NCBI GenBank assembly: GCA_045598345.1
Contig: JAZLLX010000094.1
Coordinates: 1-45,086 of the forward strand
From: Phascolarctobacterium_B sp045598345
GTDB taxonomy: Bacteria; Bacillota; Negativicutes; Acidaminococcales; Acidaminococcaceae
Length of the DNA: 45,086 nucleotides
Reading direction: 5' to 3'
This document shows positions 21,386 through 33,100 of this stretch, piece after piece. Made by a program: the position numbers and the translations under genes. Within the stretch, counting starts at the first letter, position 1. Each line of letters opens with the position of its first letter. A model generated the notes under the pieces. That model was given only the letters and a program-made list of their open reading frames with translations. It had not been told where the DNA came from and made no database searches.

Positions 21386-23092
21386 GAACTGTCCGCTTAT
21401 CATGAAATGAATTCTTGTCCTGCTTACTTCCTGTTCATTCAAATCTCTGTTCAAGGGGAAGGCAAGGCAGATACTGCTGTAAATATGCTTGTTCCAGCTG
21501 GCTTTCAAACCTGCGCCCAAAGATTGCAGCACATGGTTTTCAAAAGCGCTTGCCCCTTCTACCACGCCGTAATCATAGAATCCGAAGGCGCTGAAACGGC
21601 GGTCTTTGAAAGGAATCTGATATTCCAAGGAATTGCTGAATCCTCTTTCGCCGCTCAGATAGGACTCACGGTAACCCCGGACACTGTTGGAGCCGCCGAT
21701 ATAGAACTGACGGGAACTGGGCAAAAACTCCCCGTGGCTCAGTTGTCCATCAAGGCGGTTGGTGAGCATATTTCCGTTTTTATATACCTTTTGATAATAG
21801 GTATTCAGTTTATAGAAGTGCATGCCGCCCAAACTTTGAGTCCCTACACCGTCACTGTATTTGCCCCACATGGAATAGGAATGTTTTTGGTAAAACACAT
21901 GGCTCTTGCCATAAGCGGTATGACTGAAATAGGGGCTGATATCCCTAATCATATCCCGCACATATTCATAACCTTCAATGGAGGATTTGGAACTTTGATG
22001 ATTGAATTCCAAACCTGCTTCACTGCGGGTGGTGTCATTCACAACCCAAGGTTGGCGGACGGTTACAGAATAAGCCACGGAATGACCTTTTACATTCAAA
22101 CCCGCATCGTCAAGTTCCCCTTTTACAACTTTCGTGGCATTGGTGCTGTACGCCAAACTGATTTTTGTGCCGCTGGGGCTCACGGGAACATCATAAACCG
22201 CACTGAAGGAACGGGTGCCCTGACTGAAAATTGTCCCCAAGGTCAAACTGTCCCTAATTCCAAACACGCTTTTGGTATTGAGGAAATATCCCGCCCTGTA
22301 TATACCGCTGGTATAGTTGCCGGAATTATCCATAAAAACCGTGCTGTTAATCTGCTGGGGTTCATAGGCCGTCAGAACAAAATCCGTTGTTCCCGGTTCT
22401 TCCCCCGCCTGCAGCATAAGCCGCAACTGCACATCGTTGGTGCCGTTGAACAGCATCATTTTTTCGTTCAAATCGTTAATGTTGACAATCTCGCCGCCGG
22501 GAAGTTTAATTCTGCGGGTAATGTACCCTGTATGGGTTGTTTTATTGCCGCTGACGGTCACTTTGCCGGTCTTGCCTTCCACCAAGAGTATTTTTACAAT
22601 ACCTTTTTCAATCTTCTGGGGTGGCAGAAAGGCCTTACAGGTAATGTAGCCGCCTTCCGAATAAAGGTTGTTAATTTTGCCCAACATCTGATACAAATCA
22701 CTGACATAAATTTCTTTGCCGACATATTCGTTGACAATGGCATCTATGGTAGCATTGGGGATAACTTCCGAGGGGTTGTAGTCAATTTTTTTCAGGTTAA
22801 AGGACACCTGCTCCTGTTGCTGCTGCCCGTCAGTTTCAGGGTTTTCAATTTTCTGTTTTTGACGTGCCTGGTCCTCTTCCATCTGTTGCGCCACCCTTGC
22901 CCTCTCCATCAGTTCAAGGGTGCGGTTCAACTGCGGGCCCGCTGTTTCCGTATATGCCCTTGTAACCATTTCCCTTTCTGATGGTGTCAGACCTGACAAC
23001 GGGTCTGCTGCAAATGCCGCATTGGTAAAGCCGGCCATACCGACCGCCATTCCGCAAATAATTACCCTTGTCAACAAATCTTTTCTATTCAT
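21383..23092 (-). CDS. Two-partner secretion transporter TpsB (FhaC/ShlB family)
   Basis: 569 residues. Signal peptide to AFA (about residue 28); a Gln/Glu-rich linker (60-95); two POTRA domains (about 96-173, 174-246); then a 16-strand-type outer-membrane barrel. The L6 motif VRGYRE (471-476) that reaches into the barrel is intact, and the protein ends in Phe, the outer-membrane assembly signal. It should thread an unfolded TpsA exoprotein through the outer membrane. The obvious cargo is the giant protein upstream on the same strand. It has its own promoter and AGGAG site, and the 1-kb repeat block separates it from tpsA, so the two are probably made independently. Confidence 0.93.
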   Translation of the reverse strand: MNRKDLLTRVIICGMAVGMAGFTNAAFAADPLSGLTPSEREMVTRAYTETAGPQLNRTLELMERARVAQQMEEDQARQKQKIENPETDGQQQQEQVSFNLKKIDYNPSEVIPNATIDAIVNEYVGKEIYVSDLYQMLGKINNLYSEGGYITCKAFLPPQKIEKGIVKILLVEGKTGKVTVSGNKTTHTGYITRRIKLPGGEIVNINDLNEKMMLFNGTNDVQLRLMLQAGEEPGTTDFVLTAYEPQQINSTVFMDNSGNYTSGIYRAGYFLNTKSVFGIRDSLTLGTIFSQGTRSFSAVYDVPVSPSGTKISLAYSTNATKVVKGELDDAGLNVKGHSVAYSVTVRQPWVVNDTTRSEAGLEFNHQSSKSSIEGYEYVRDMIRDISPYFSHTAYGKSHVFYQKHSYSMWGKYSDGVGTQSLGGMHFYKLNTYYQKVYKNGNMLTNRLDGQLSHGEFLPSSRQFYIGGSNSVRGYRESYLSGERGFSNSLEYQIPFKDRRFSAFGFYDYGVVEGASAFENHVLQSLGAGLKASWNKHIYSSICLAFPLNRDLNEQEVSRTRIHFMISGQF

Positions 23093-23130
23093 ATCTTTCT
23101 CCTATCGTGAACTAAAAATGTATAAAATGT

Positions 23131-23159
23131 ATTATACACTAAACAGAGTTATATTTCAA
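23131..23159 (-). promoter_or_regulatory. tpsB promoter
   Basis: Minus strand TTGAAA (23159-23154), 17 bp, TATAAT (23136-23131). The -10 lies 38 bp before the ATG. Unlike the tpsA promoter there is no homopolymer in the spacer. Confidence 0.8.
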
Positions 23160-23186
23160 TAAGGAAATGGGCAGTGTAGGTTTCAG

Positions 23187-23249
23187 GGGTTAGGGGTCAG
23201 GAGTTAGGAGTTATGATAATGAGTAATTAGTAATTAGTAATGAGTAATT
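23187..23249. repeat. Long double heptamer array (GGGTTAG then AGTAATT)
   Basis: Nine units in unbroken 7-bp register: GGGTTAG, GGGTCAG, GAGTTAG, GAGTTAT, GATAATG, AGTAATT, AGTAATT, AGTAATG, AGTAATT. The sequence drifts from a G-rich to an AT-rich heptamer without loss of phase, then meets the left end at 23250. Confidence 0.85.
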
Positions 23250-23436
23250 ATGGTATAAAGTTCCTGTAATTAAAAAAAAAGTCCGCATTATGCGAACTTT
23301 TTTCCCGCCCAGGCGTGGGCGGGGTGGATTGCCTATAGGAACATAGAATGGCAAGACGGGGTGGGTCGCTCTCTGCGACTGCACACTAAACTAAACATAG
23401 CACTAACTATTGCTATAATCACAGGAACTTTACACC
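23250..23436. repeat. Element with inverted GTTCC ends, type A
   Basis: 187 bp, from ATGGTATAAAGTTCCTGTAA to ATCACAGGAACTTTACACC. Contains a terminator-like hairpin (23272-23303), the CCCGCCCAGGCGTGGGCGGG palindromic segment and a hairpin with TTGCC/GGCAA arms around TATAGGAACATAGAA. Closest relative of the copy at 422-610 and of the truncated copy at 43705-43852. Confidence 0.72.
23272..23303. terminator. Terminator-like hairpin in a repeat
   Basis: Run of A, then GTCCGCATTATGCGAAC, then TTTTTT. Arms pair except one C.A. T-runs on both strands make it potentially bidirectional. A near copy is at 23656-23685. Confidence 0.5.
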
Positions 23437-23655
23437 GAAATTTATAACTTCTAACTTACAACTTCTAACTCGTAGTGTGCGACCCCACCACCCAAAAAGC
23501 AATTCTGCTTTTTGGATACCCCCGCCCCACGCCTGGGGCGGAAAAAGTCAGCATTACGCCATCCTTTCCCTGCTATAATCACAGGAACATCAAATCAATT
23601 AAAAGTTAAAAACTTAAAGCTTAAAACTATGGTAAAAAGTTCCTGTGATTAAAAT

Positions 23656-23685
23656 AAAAAAGTCCGCATAATGCGAACTTTTTTC
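23656..23685. terminator. Terminator-like hairpin in a repeat
   Basis: AAAAAAGTCCGCATAATGCG followed by AACTTTTTT. Same module as 23272-23303. Lies between tpsA and tpsB and could help insulate them. Confidence 0.5.
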
Positions 23686-24102
23686 CCTCTTTTTGAAGAG
23701 GATGGCTGCCAACAGGAACACAGGGGCAGACGGGTGTTTTTGCATTATGCGTAGCATCCCTAAACTTTAAGCTTTAAGTTTTTATCTTTTCATTAGCGAC
23801 AGCGTAATTGCTCACCCCACCACCGTCTTTCTATGTTCCTTTAGACGGTCCCCCGCCCCTTTATGGGCGGACAAGAGTTCGCATAACCCCGAACATCTGA
23901 AACCTAAAATATAATCACAGGAACTCCCTACCTTCCCTAATCCCTAACCTCTAACCCCTAATCCCTATTTCTAATCCCAGGAACATCCTACCTTCCCTAT
24001 GCCTTATGCCCTACGCTCTACGCCTTATCCTTCCCCTAATTCCTGAATCCTAATTCCTGTATCCTGATATAATTACGCATTGCGAATTCCGCATTTCGCA
24101 TT

Positions 24103-24134
24103 AACCAAAAAGCGGCTTACGCCGCTTTTTGGTT
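24103..24134 (-). terminator. tpsA terminator
   Basis: Perfect 14-bp inverted repeat AACCAAAAAGCGGC-TTAC-GCCGCTTTTTGGTT that includes most of the tpsA stop codon. The T-run lies inside the distal arm. Confidence 0.8.
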
Positions 24135-27100
24135 AGAACTCATATTCATCCTCTTTCGCCGGTACAACAACTATACCGTTACTTCCCTGCCCTTTGGAAC
24201 TCAGGCCGATGCTGTTCACTGTCACATCCGGGATGTAGATATTGTTATAACGCTCATAGAAATTAAAGCCAATGTTAAAGTAGTTATCAAATTGTGCTTG
24301 TGCCTTAATGTTTTCCAGGAAAATCATGGTATCCGTTACGCTGTAACGGTTAGACATTACGTTAGAGCCGTAAGTGTCCATCAGCACAATGCCGGTGCCA
24401 TATTGCAGGGAACTGTCCACAATGTGCAAACTCATTCCCTTGCCGCCGCCGTGATTGGTTACAAACTGGCTGCTGTCCTCCATCATCTTTTGTACCTGTG
24501 GCGATTTGTCCTTATTACGGGTTGCGGGGTTGCCTGTATGTACATCGTCAAAGAAAACTTCATGCAAATTAATGGACTGGCTGCCGCCAGGGGCATAATA
24601 AATTTCATTGCTGGCCGCATCCGTAGGACCCACCGTTCCATAAATTTTGGTTTTAGTCCCCATTGTATAAATGTTCGCTTCTCTGCTGACACTCACATTG
24701 TCAATTTTCACTTCCTCGTTGGCAACAATATTGATTGTATCACCTTTCAAATTGCTAATCTCAACATTTCCTTCCACATCTTCATAATCAAGAGTGTAAT
24801 TGCCCTTGCCCGTAGTGCCGCCGGCACCGTAAAGCCCCATCTTATAGTTATCGCTTAATATTTCCACCTGGCTCATATCAATGGAACGTCCGCCGGGGCC
24901 GCTGTTTGCCGCCATAATGATTTCATCACCAAACTGCACTTTTTCAAAAGAAAGTTCTGCCGCTTCATCCTCTGTGTAGAAAGTAACTTTCTGCCCTTTG
25001 GTACTTCCTGTAATCGTTACATCTCCTCCCAACGAGGCAACCGCCGCCAAGTCCTTGGCAAACACATTGTTGGCCTGAATGCCGCCGCTGTTGGTGCTGA
25101 TATTGATTGAACCATTGGCGGAATAGAGTGTGCCGCCAAGCAACACATTCGCTGTGCTTGAACCAGTAGCCGCTGTATCGTTTTGGGAATATACCCGTAT
25201 CATACCATCATTGGCTGTAATACCGTTTTCTACTTTTATATGACCATTTTCTGAATATACGTTCACTCCTTCACCGGCTTCAATCCTGATTCCCGATTCC
25301 ACATAATCGCCCGCATTTATGTTGATGTCTTTTCCCGCTCTCATGGAGGCGCCGTCAAGAATTTTCAGTGACCCGGATGTGTTCAGCAAAGTAATATCCC
25401 CGCCGGCTGTAATAGAATTTGTAAAAGTGAAATTATCTTTATCACATTTAAGCGTAACATTACCGCCTACACTGATTTTCCCACCATTATAACCGCCATT
25501 ATTCACATCAATTTCCAAATCGCCGTCCGCATACTGCCCGGCTTTGTTATAGACCTTAACGGCTTTCCATGTAATATTCCCTTCCACTTCAATGGAACGA
25601 GGTCTGATACCACCCAATGCCAACCATTCGTCTTTTACTGCTTTGCTTGTTACTCCACCAGCTGCATCCATTTCCGTAAAAACAAGGTACTCTTCATCTG
25701 CATATTCATAATTATAAATGTTACCACTATCAGAAGTCAGGAAGGCATTGCCTTTTGTGGAATCGCCACCTTTTTTTGCTTTAATGTCACCCACATTTTC
25801 CACGGAATAAGTACCATGTAAAATTATATCGCCACCATCTGTAATTAAATCATTCACACCGCCATTGCTGATACTGAATTTTTGACCATCTGGGTTTTCA
25901 GTATCTTTGTAGGCACTATGTTTCCAATAACCATTTGCTTCTAACTTCACATCCCCAGAAACCGTCTTAAACTGACCATTATTGCTTTGAATCTTAATAG
26001 TCCCTGTATTCTCAACAACACCGCTTGCATCTGTTTCTGCATTGGCTTTAACTGTAATCCCCGTACCCGCCTCAACCTGCATATTATTCACAACATTCCT
26101 GCCCTCAATGGTAACAGAACCGCCTGTGGTCTTAATGTTCTTAATGCGGGTCATTTTGCTGCTTTCGTCCATATAAATGCTCTCATCCGCCCATGGGTCT
26201 GTTTCAATAATAATATCCCCTTTGGCTTTCAGCACAATATCACCTTTGGACAACAACTCTTTGGAATTATAGAGATTTCCTTTTTCTGCCAACAGTTGTA
26301 TGCCCCCTTCAGCATAAATAACGTTCCCTGAAGGTATATTAAGTGAATTGCCCGTCAATGAGAAAAATACATCTTTTTTGAACAGCAAGTCGCTGGTATT
26401 GACCACATTGCCATTTTCCGCCACCATCTTAACTTCACAATTCGTACCGTTAACAAACATATCCCCGGTGTTTCTGACATTCTCAGCCGCATTCAAAGTA
26501 ACTGAACCATTGCCGGTGAAAATATTGCCGTTGCTCTGCAAATCCGCATAAGTTTTTAATTCTACATCTCCTGTAGTGGCAAAAATATTGCCCGTATTAT
26601 AAACCCCGGAAAACCTTATCATTTCCCCTGTTTCCTGTCCCTGGGCATTCAGTTTGTTGACAGTTACAGTTGTCCGTATCGCACGAATTTCTTCAATGGT
26701 CTTACTTGCCAAATCTAAATCATCCGCATTAACCGCATCCGCATCCAATGTTACTGCACCTTTGCCTTTAACATAGATGTTCCCGGCGTTATAAACACTT
26801 CCTGTAGCAAGCAACTCTACTTGGCAATCAGTAATGCCAGTGTCATCATTGATTACATAAATATCTCCATGATTTATCAAATCCTTACTGCTGTCCATAA
26901 AGACCTGAGCATTGTCTGAAAGAATGCCCCCACTGTTGATTGTCATGCCCTGAGAATCTAAATACACCAGCCCCTTGCCGGAAATACCTCCATAACTTGC
27001 GGCAATATAGCCGGAATTTTTTATATCAGCATCACTGCTTCTTGAAATATCATGTAATACATCCCAATATTCTCCTGCAAAAAGTTGCAGTTGGTTTTTT

Positions 27101-30100
27101 ACTGCATCAGACAACTTATCTGAATCTAAAATTTCAAAATCATCCAAATAAACATTGCCGCCGGCGCTCGCCGAGCCATTCCCATAGATTCCAGCAAAAA
27201 GGTCCGCCCGATTATCCAAGCCATCTATTGCCAAAAGGAAAATATCCTCACCCGCATACACATGAATGTTATTATTTGCAGATGTTTGATTGGGGGATAA
27301 TTCTACCCCGTTATAAATATTTTGGGACGAAATCAAAAATACATTATCTCTTGCTTCAATAGTGGCATAGTTGCTTATTCCGTCCGCACCTATGGTAGCA
27401 AAACCGCCGTCCGCCTTAATGGTGCCACGATTGACCATTGTTCCGTCACTGCCCATATAAACATAAGCATCTTTTGAATATATGTCCGCCTCGTTAACAG
27501 CATTGCCAAGGACAAGAATATGCACTCCGTCATCGCCAACAATATTCACATCCAAGCCGTTCAATCCCTGCCCGTGATTATATAAATTACCGGTGGCATA
27601 AATATCAACCTTGTTTGTGCCTATGTCTGCATAGGTTTTAGGATTGGCGCTAATGCTGCCGTAATTTTCCAAATCACCTTTCTTTACAAAAGTTTCCGTA
27701 GTTCCCGTAACTATTCCTTCGTACCCTGCCTCAAGATATACTGAACCCTGAATAGATGCAATCTCATACTGGTTCACCAAGTTCCCGTTGGATTTCAAAT
27801 CAATGCTATTAAGTGCATAAACACCGCTGGTTACAGCCATAGGTTTTGCATGCTGAACAGAATCTTGTGTTTTTGTTGCCTCTTCATTATAAACCCAAAT
27901 TGTCCCTACGATAGCGTCACTAGGGTTATTATGGTGCGAAATTCCAATGGTCAGCACATCCCCAGTTTCACTTGAGTCAACATCCGCCACATTATGATAC
28001 ACGACATTATTCATAGAATTATCCAAAACTACATTATTAATGTCATTCTTACCACCCAAATAAATGCCGTTAGAGGCAGTTGCTTTCAATTCATTTGCCA
28101 AAATTTTAGATTTACTGCTGAACACCTTTTGTGTATTAACATTTGTTATATCAATCTTACCTGAAACATAGGCATCAGCACTTGAACTATAATAAGTTGT
28201 ATTCCCCTGATAAATTCCACCAGTTAAACTGGCTTCACTATATGCTTTAGTTCCATAGGTCAAAACAGGTAATTTACTTGTAGCCAAAGTAACGGTTTCT
28301 CCATTCAAAGTAACCCAATCAGTAACAACTCCACCAGTAATCTCATCTATCAAATAAATGCTGTTAGTTGCATTGATAACAATATCTTTAGCAGTAATGT
28401 CCTTATCAATCTTTGCCTCCCTGTTAATGTTCAAGGTGAATGTTTTAGTTACATTGACATCCTCTTTCAAATTCAATGTGCCGTTTAAGGTAATCTGCAC
28501 ATTTCCGTCCGTACTGCCCAATTCTGCAAGATTGAAATATCCTGCTGCCACCTGTTTGTAATTGTCCGAAGCGTTCGGTTCGGCCGTGCTGACCCCTTCC
28601 ACATAAATATCCTTGCCCGCTGTCAGGGAAATAACGCCTTCGTTAGTGGCAAAAGGTGTTGCTCCCTCCGCTTTTTGGTCCTTACTGCTGTTCAAAATTC
28701 TTACCACATGCTCCGCACTGCCGATGCTGGCATCGGAATGAATGGAAATCATGCCATTGCTCTCACTGCGGATAAATCCTTGAATATCACTGTCTTTTTC
28801 AACCAAATAAATATTGCTGGTACTCTTAATGGAAATATTGCCGCTGTCTGCACTGAAAGTGCCGTTTTCTTTGCCTGCTGACATTGAGGCAATCCATAAA
28901 GGATTAGCGTCATTGTTGTCAAGATAAATATTTCCTGTTGCCGTGGCAGAAAGATTGCCACCGCCCAAAGCAATGGTCATGTGTTTGGTTGCAGTCCCTA
29001 TGCTACCGTAGTCATCCGTACCCGCCGCCCCCGTGTTGATAACAATATTCTTGCCTAAAATAACCGGCAGAATATCTGCAACATTATCAGGCATTGCATT
29101 GTAAAGATTGCCCCATGTGTTAATTTGCACGTCACCTTGAGTTGTGTAAGCCATATAGAGATTCATATCAAAGTTTTGGGTAATTGATGAGTCAATATCC
29201 GTCCGTTTGCGGCTTTCCACAAAGATATTATTCTGTCCGTTATTGGTATTGGTATATTTTGCGATGATAATTTTGCCTCCAGCATTATTGGACTGTTGTA
29301 AACCGATTGCCAATCTTTCCTGAATGGTCGCCTTATTTTCAGAAGCGTACCAAGTTACAGTGGAAGCGTCCGCTGTGGACAATGCTTTCAAGTCGTCCAA
29401 ATGAATAAGGTTGCCTTTGGAATCCATATCACCTAAGGTCGTCAAATCAATTGTTTTTATTGTGTTGCTGTTCAACCCCGCACCGTCCCGTACTGTCAGT
29501 GTAATATTTTTGCCAAAGAAGTTAACCGCTTTATCGGATGTAACAATACCCGGATGGGGATTAATTACTTTACTTTGAATGGAATAAAGCAACTGGTCAG
29601 GATTCCAAACTAAAACTTTCTCAGGCATTTTTTCACATGCAGTTTTCAATTTAACCGTTGTGTCATCACTTGCCAGAAAAGCATCCAAAGTTTGGTCACC
29701 AAATTCAGTGGTATATTTTGTCAGCAAAGAATTTTCCACATTAGATAAATGTTCATTATTAATTTGCACCTGCACCTTATCCCTTGCAATGAGAAGTTCT
29801 TGTTTCAATTTAGGATCTGTTTCCGTTTCATACTGTGCATTCAACTCGTTATACTGATTTTGCAACTCAACCTTTTTGTTCTCATGCTCCGCTTTTTTCT
29901 CTTTAAGTTCACCATAGTAAGCATACATTTCTGTAACCTCTTTAACGCGGTTACTGTATGCCTGACGGCTGGCAGCCAAATCGGTTTCTTTTTCCTTTTG
30001 TTCCTCCGTCTTTTTCCCGTCCGCACCGGGGATTAAGCCCATTTCACGCCACTTCTGCAAAAGTTCATCATCACTGATTCTGTCAGTTTTGGATTCATAG

Positions 30101-33100
30101 GGAAGGGCATCCACAATGCCCCCCTCCGGAACCGTAGCGGACACATCTCCGGCCTCAGAATAAATTGTTCCCACCCGCAAGTCACCTTTGATTTGGATTA
30201 AATCTATATTTCCTTTTGCCTGAACATTCACGCTGGCAAGCATGGTGTCGCTGCCCACCACATCATCCGCCTGGCCGCCCTGAATCCTCATACTGGTTTT
30301 GTTCAGCCCGGCAATTTCACCGTCTTTGCTAATCAGGTCAATGCGGGCCGCCTGCACCAAATTATTGGTGCTTGCCTGATGAATGTCCCCCGTAGCCGTG
30401 AGGGATGCCCCGTTGGCTTTGGCACCGCCAAAATTGTTGAGGATAACATTACCCTTGGCCTGGTAATTGTTGTCAACAACCACATCGGCAGACCCAATAT
30501 CCTTAATGATACCTGTAAAATTAACACTGTCACCGGCGGTAACAGCAATATTGCTTAAATCATTCTTGGCGGAAAGATTTACTGTTGCACCATACATACT
30601 CCCGGCATTTTGCACCACGGAGCCATTGTTGGAAGTAATATTGATTGTTCCCTTTTCAATCCTGCCCGTAACCGTGTCACCGTTTTTAATTTCATAAAGT
30701 TGGGTATTGCCGATAACACCGCCAATATTTATATTCTGCGTGGAGGTAACATTTACATGGGAATCTTCCGCCTTAACACCGATGAAAGTAATGTTAATGG
30801 GATTGCTGGCATTAACGCTGGCATAATCATACTGCACATTACCCGTCTCATTCCGCCATGTATATTGTACCCACTTATGGCATCCCAAATAACCTGTTGA
30901 CCATTTTCTTGGCGCCCCCTCCTGATACTGTGTGCTTGCACCTTCAGTTTTACTGTGCAGCACAGTCATACCTGCGGAAGTGCTGCCGGAATTACCGGAA
31001 AGATATATTCCATTTTCCCTGGGTGAATCATCTCCAGTTGTCCCTTCTTCAATAGGTAACATTCCGCTTTCCCAAGTGTCCAACTGGTCTTCACTGGGAG
31101 TACCATCCTTGGCCCCCCACCATTTGTCCATAGTGGTAATGGTATAGCGTCTGTAACTGGTGCTCTTGTACCCGGTCACCCAGTTATACCGCAACCCTTC
31201 AACGGGAGTATATACATACTTTCTGCCGCTGCCGCTAATTCTGTCATTGGACAAATAATGGTCAGGGTCAAGGGAACTGTAAGTTACCACACTGCCGTTC
31301 CTGATTTCCGTTACCAAAGCGGCCTTTTTATTCCCTCCGGCATCAACATTGGAGTCCGTAATTTGAATCAGTCCCTGAGTATCATTAACAACCAAACTGC
31401 CGATATTCAAATCGTAATTCAGTTTGTTGTTGATATCAATATTGTATGCCCCGTCCAAACAGATAATTTTGCCATTGCCCGTACTGGAAATGCGTCCTGT
31501 CAGATAAACCCTGCCGCCGGAAGCGTTCACATCTGCTGTTACTAATTTTCCCGTATAAGGATTATAGAACACATCCACCACATAATCATAACAACCTTTG
31601 GAAGCGTTCCAATAAGCCCCGCCCTCAACTACACGGTAGGTAATGCCGCTGTTTTTCACCTCCGTGTCCGTCAGGGCCTTGGCACCATTATTTTTCCATG
31701 CCGTAACCACATTATTTATTGCTTGCTGCTGTGCCGTTGTAATATCTGCTTTAAAGGTTTCATAACCGCTTTGGATAACCCCGTTAATGTTGATATCCGT
31801 GGCGTTAATATACACCTGACCGCCGGCAATCCAGTTGCCGATAATGTTTCCGTCCTTGTCTTTTGCCGGGTCCGGTGCCTTCTGACCGTCCGCAGGGGTG
31901 CCGGTAATCAAATCATATTCCTTTTTGGTCCCTTCCGCCGCATTATACATTTCCTGCTTTGCCTTGTTGTAAAATTCAGCATATTGGTCTTCCGGCGTGC
32001 CGCCAATATTCACAATGCCGTCCGTGAACCCTTGGGTAATGCTGCCATTATCCGCTTTCAAACTCACTATCTTGCCGCTGATAACCACAGCATCCTTGGC
32101 TGTCTTTCCTTCAACAATAATATTTTTTTGATTTGCATGTACCGTAACTGAGCCCTTGGGCGTCATAATATTCCCATGGATAATGATATCCGCCATGGGG
32201 TCATAGGAACCGGCGGCAATGGTTTGCGTTTTTTCGCTGGCATTGGCATAAAAATCATCAGAAAGAATCTCTCCGCTTTCTGTTCCTTTATGCCATTTTC
32301 CATCAGTCCCCTTCACTGCAACTGTGGTGTTATTACCATCAACAACTTTATTGTCACCGTCTTTGAAAAATATTTTTGTCTTATCAACATCTGATGGGAT
32401 ATTATTGAAGAATTCATAAATGCCGCCACTATAAGAAATCATACCACTATTATAAATACCGTTTATGAAAGCACCTGCCGAATTGCCTTTGGCCGCTGTC
32501 AAATGCAAATTCACTGTATCGGAACTTACATTCAATTCCTTAACCTGCTCTGGCATAGTTTTTGTAGTATCGGGGTTTAATTCCTTATTGTTGTAATAAA
32601 TGATTCCCCCGGGGTCATCCACCACAATACTGTTAGTCACTAATGCCAAATTAGTGTAATTGTTGATGGTTATGGACGGGTCTCCATTGGCAGTCACATA
32701 GCCGGAACCGTTGAAGTTCCCTGTTTCCACCACCACATTACCGCCGGATGCCACCAAATCGGGAATTTCAATATAATCCCTTCTGGGTGAATTAACACCG
32801 CTTGTGGACGTACTGATACCCATACCCTCAATCAGTTGCTGCAATCTGTCCCTTTCGGCTACTAACCCATTATATACGGTCTTGTTTTCATCATCTTTGT
32901 AGGCGTCCAGCAGAGCCCCCACTTCTTCCAGCCGCTTGGTCAGGTTCTGCACCACATTTTCCGAACCTAAAATAAAGTCGTCCAAGGTTATGCCTAAAAC
33001 ATCCCTAAAGAATGTTGTTTTGTCATTTCCATCCCCATCTGTCAAATGGATAAACTTATCTTTATCACCTTCACCCCACACAGGATGATCGCCAGAATGA

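Larger units (their letters stand above)
23160..24101. repeat. Gene-free mosaic repeat block between tpsA and tpsB
   Basis: No gene is supported. Heptamer array 23187-23249; element 23250-23436; heptamers TTATAAC, TTCTAAC, TTACAAC, TTCTAAC (23442-23469); an inverted type-A fragment ending in a right-type end (23574-23593); heptamers 23597-23624; a left-type end at 23629 with a T-rich hairpin; a hairpin with CTGCC/GGCAG arms around AACAGGAACACAGG (near 23705); inverted module C (23807-23886); right-type ends near 23911-23930 and 23970-23990; arrays of TTCCCTA/ATCCCTA (23933-23974), TTCCCTA/TGCCCTA (23993-24027), ATTCCTG (24039-24066) and ACGCATT/CCGCATT (24075-24102). Confidence 0.85.

Noticed and set aside
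21191..22981. A 596-codon open frame on the plus strand opposite tpsB
   Set aside because: It mirrors the codon pattern of tpsB, starts inside repeats, lacks a ribosome binding site and shows no family motif, while tpsB has signal peptide, POTRA and L6 motifs.
24133..26000. A contact-dependent inhibition toxin at the C-terminus of TpsA
   Set aside because: No VENN-type pretoxin motif, no distinct nuclease-like tip and no small immunity gene downstream; the beta-rich sequence runs to the stop.
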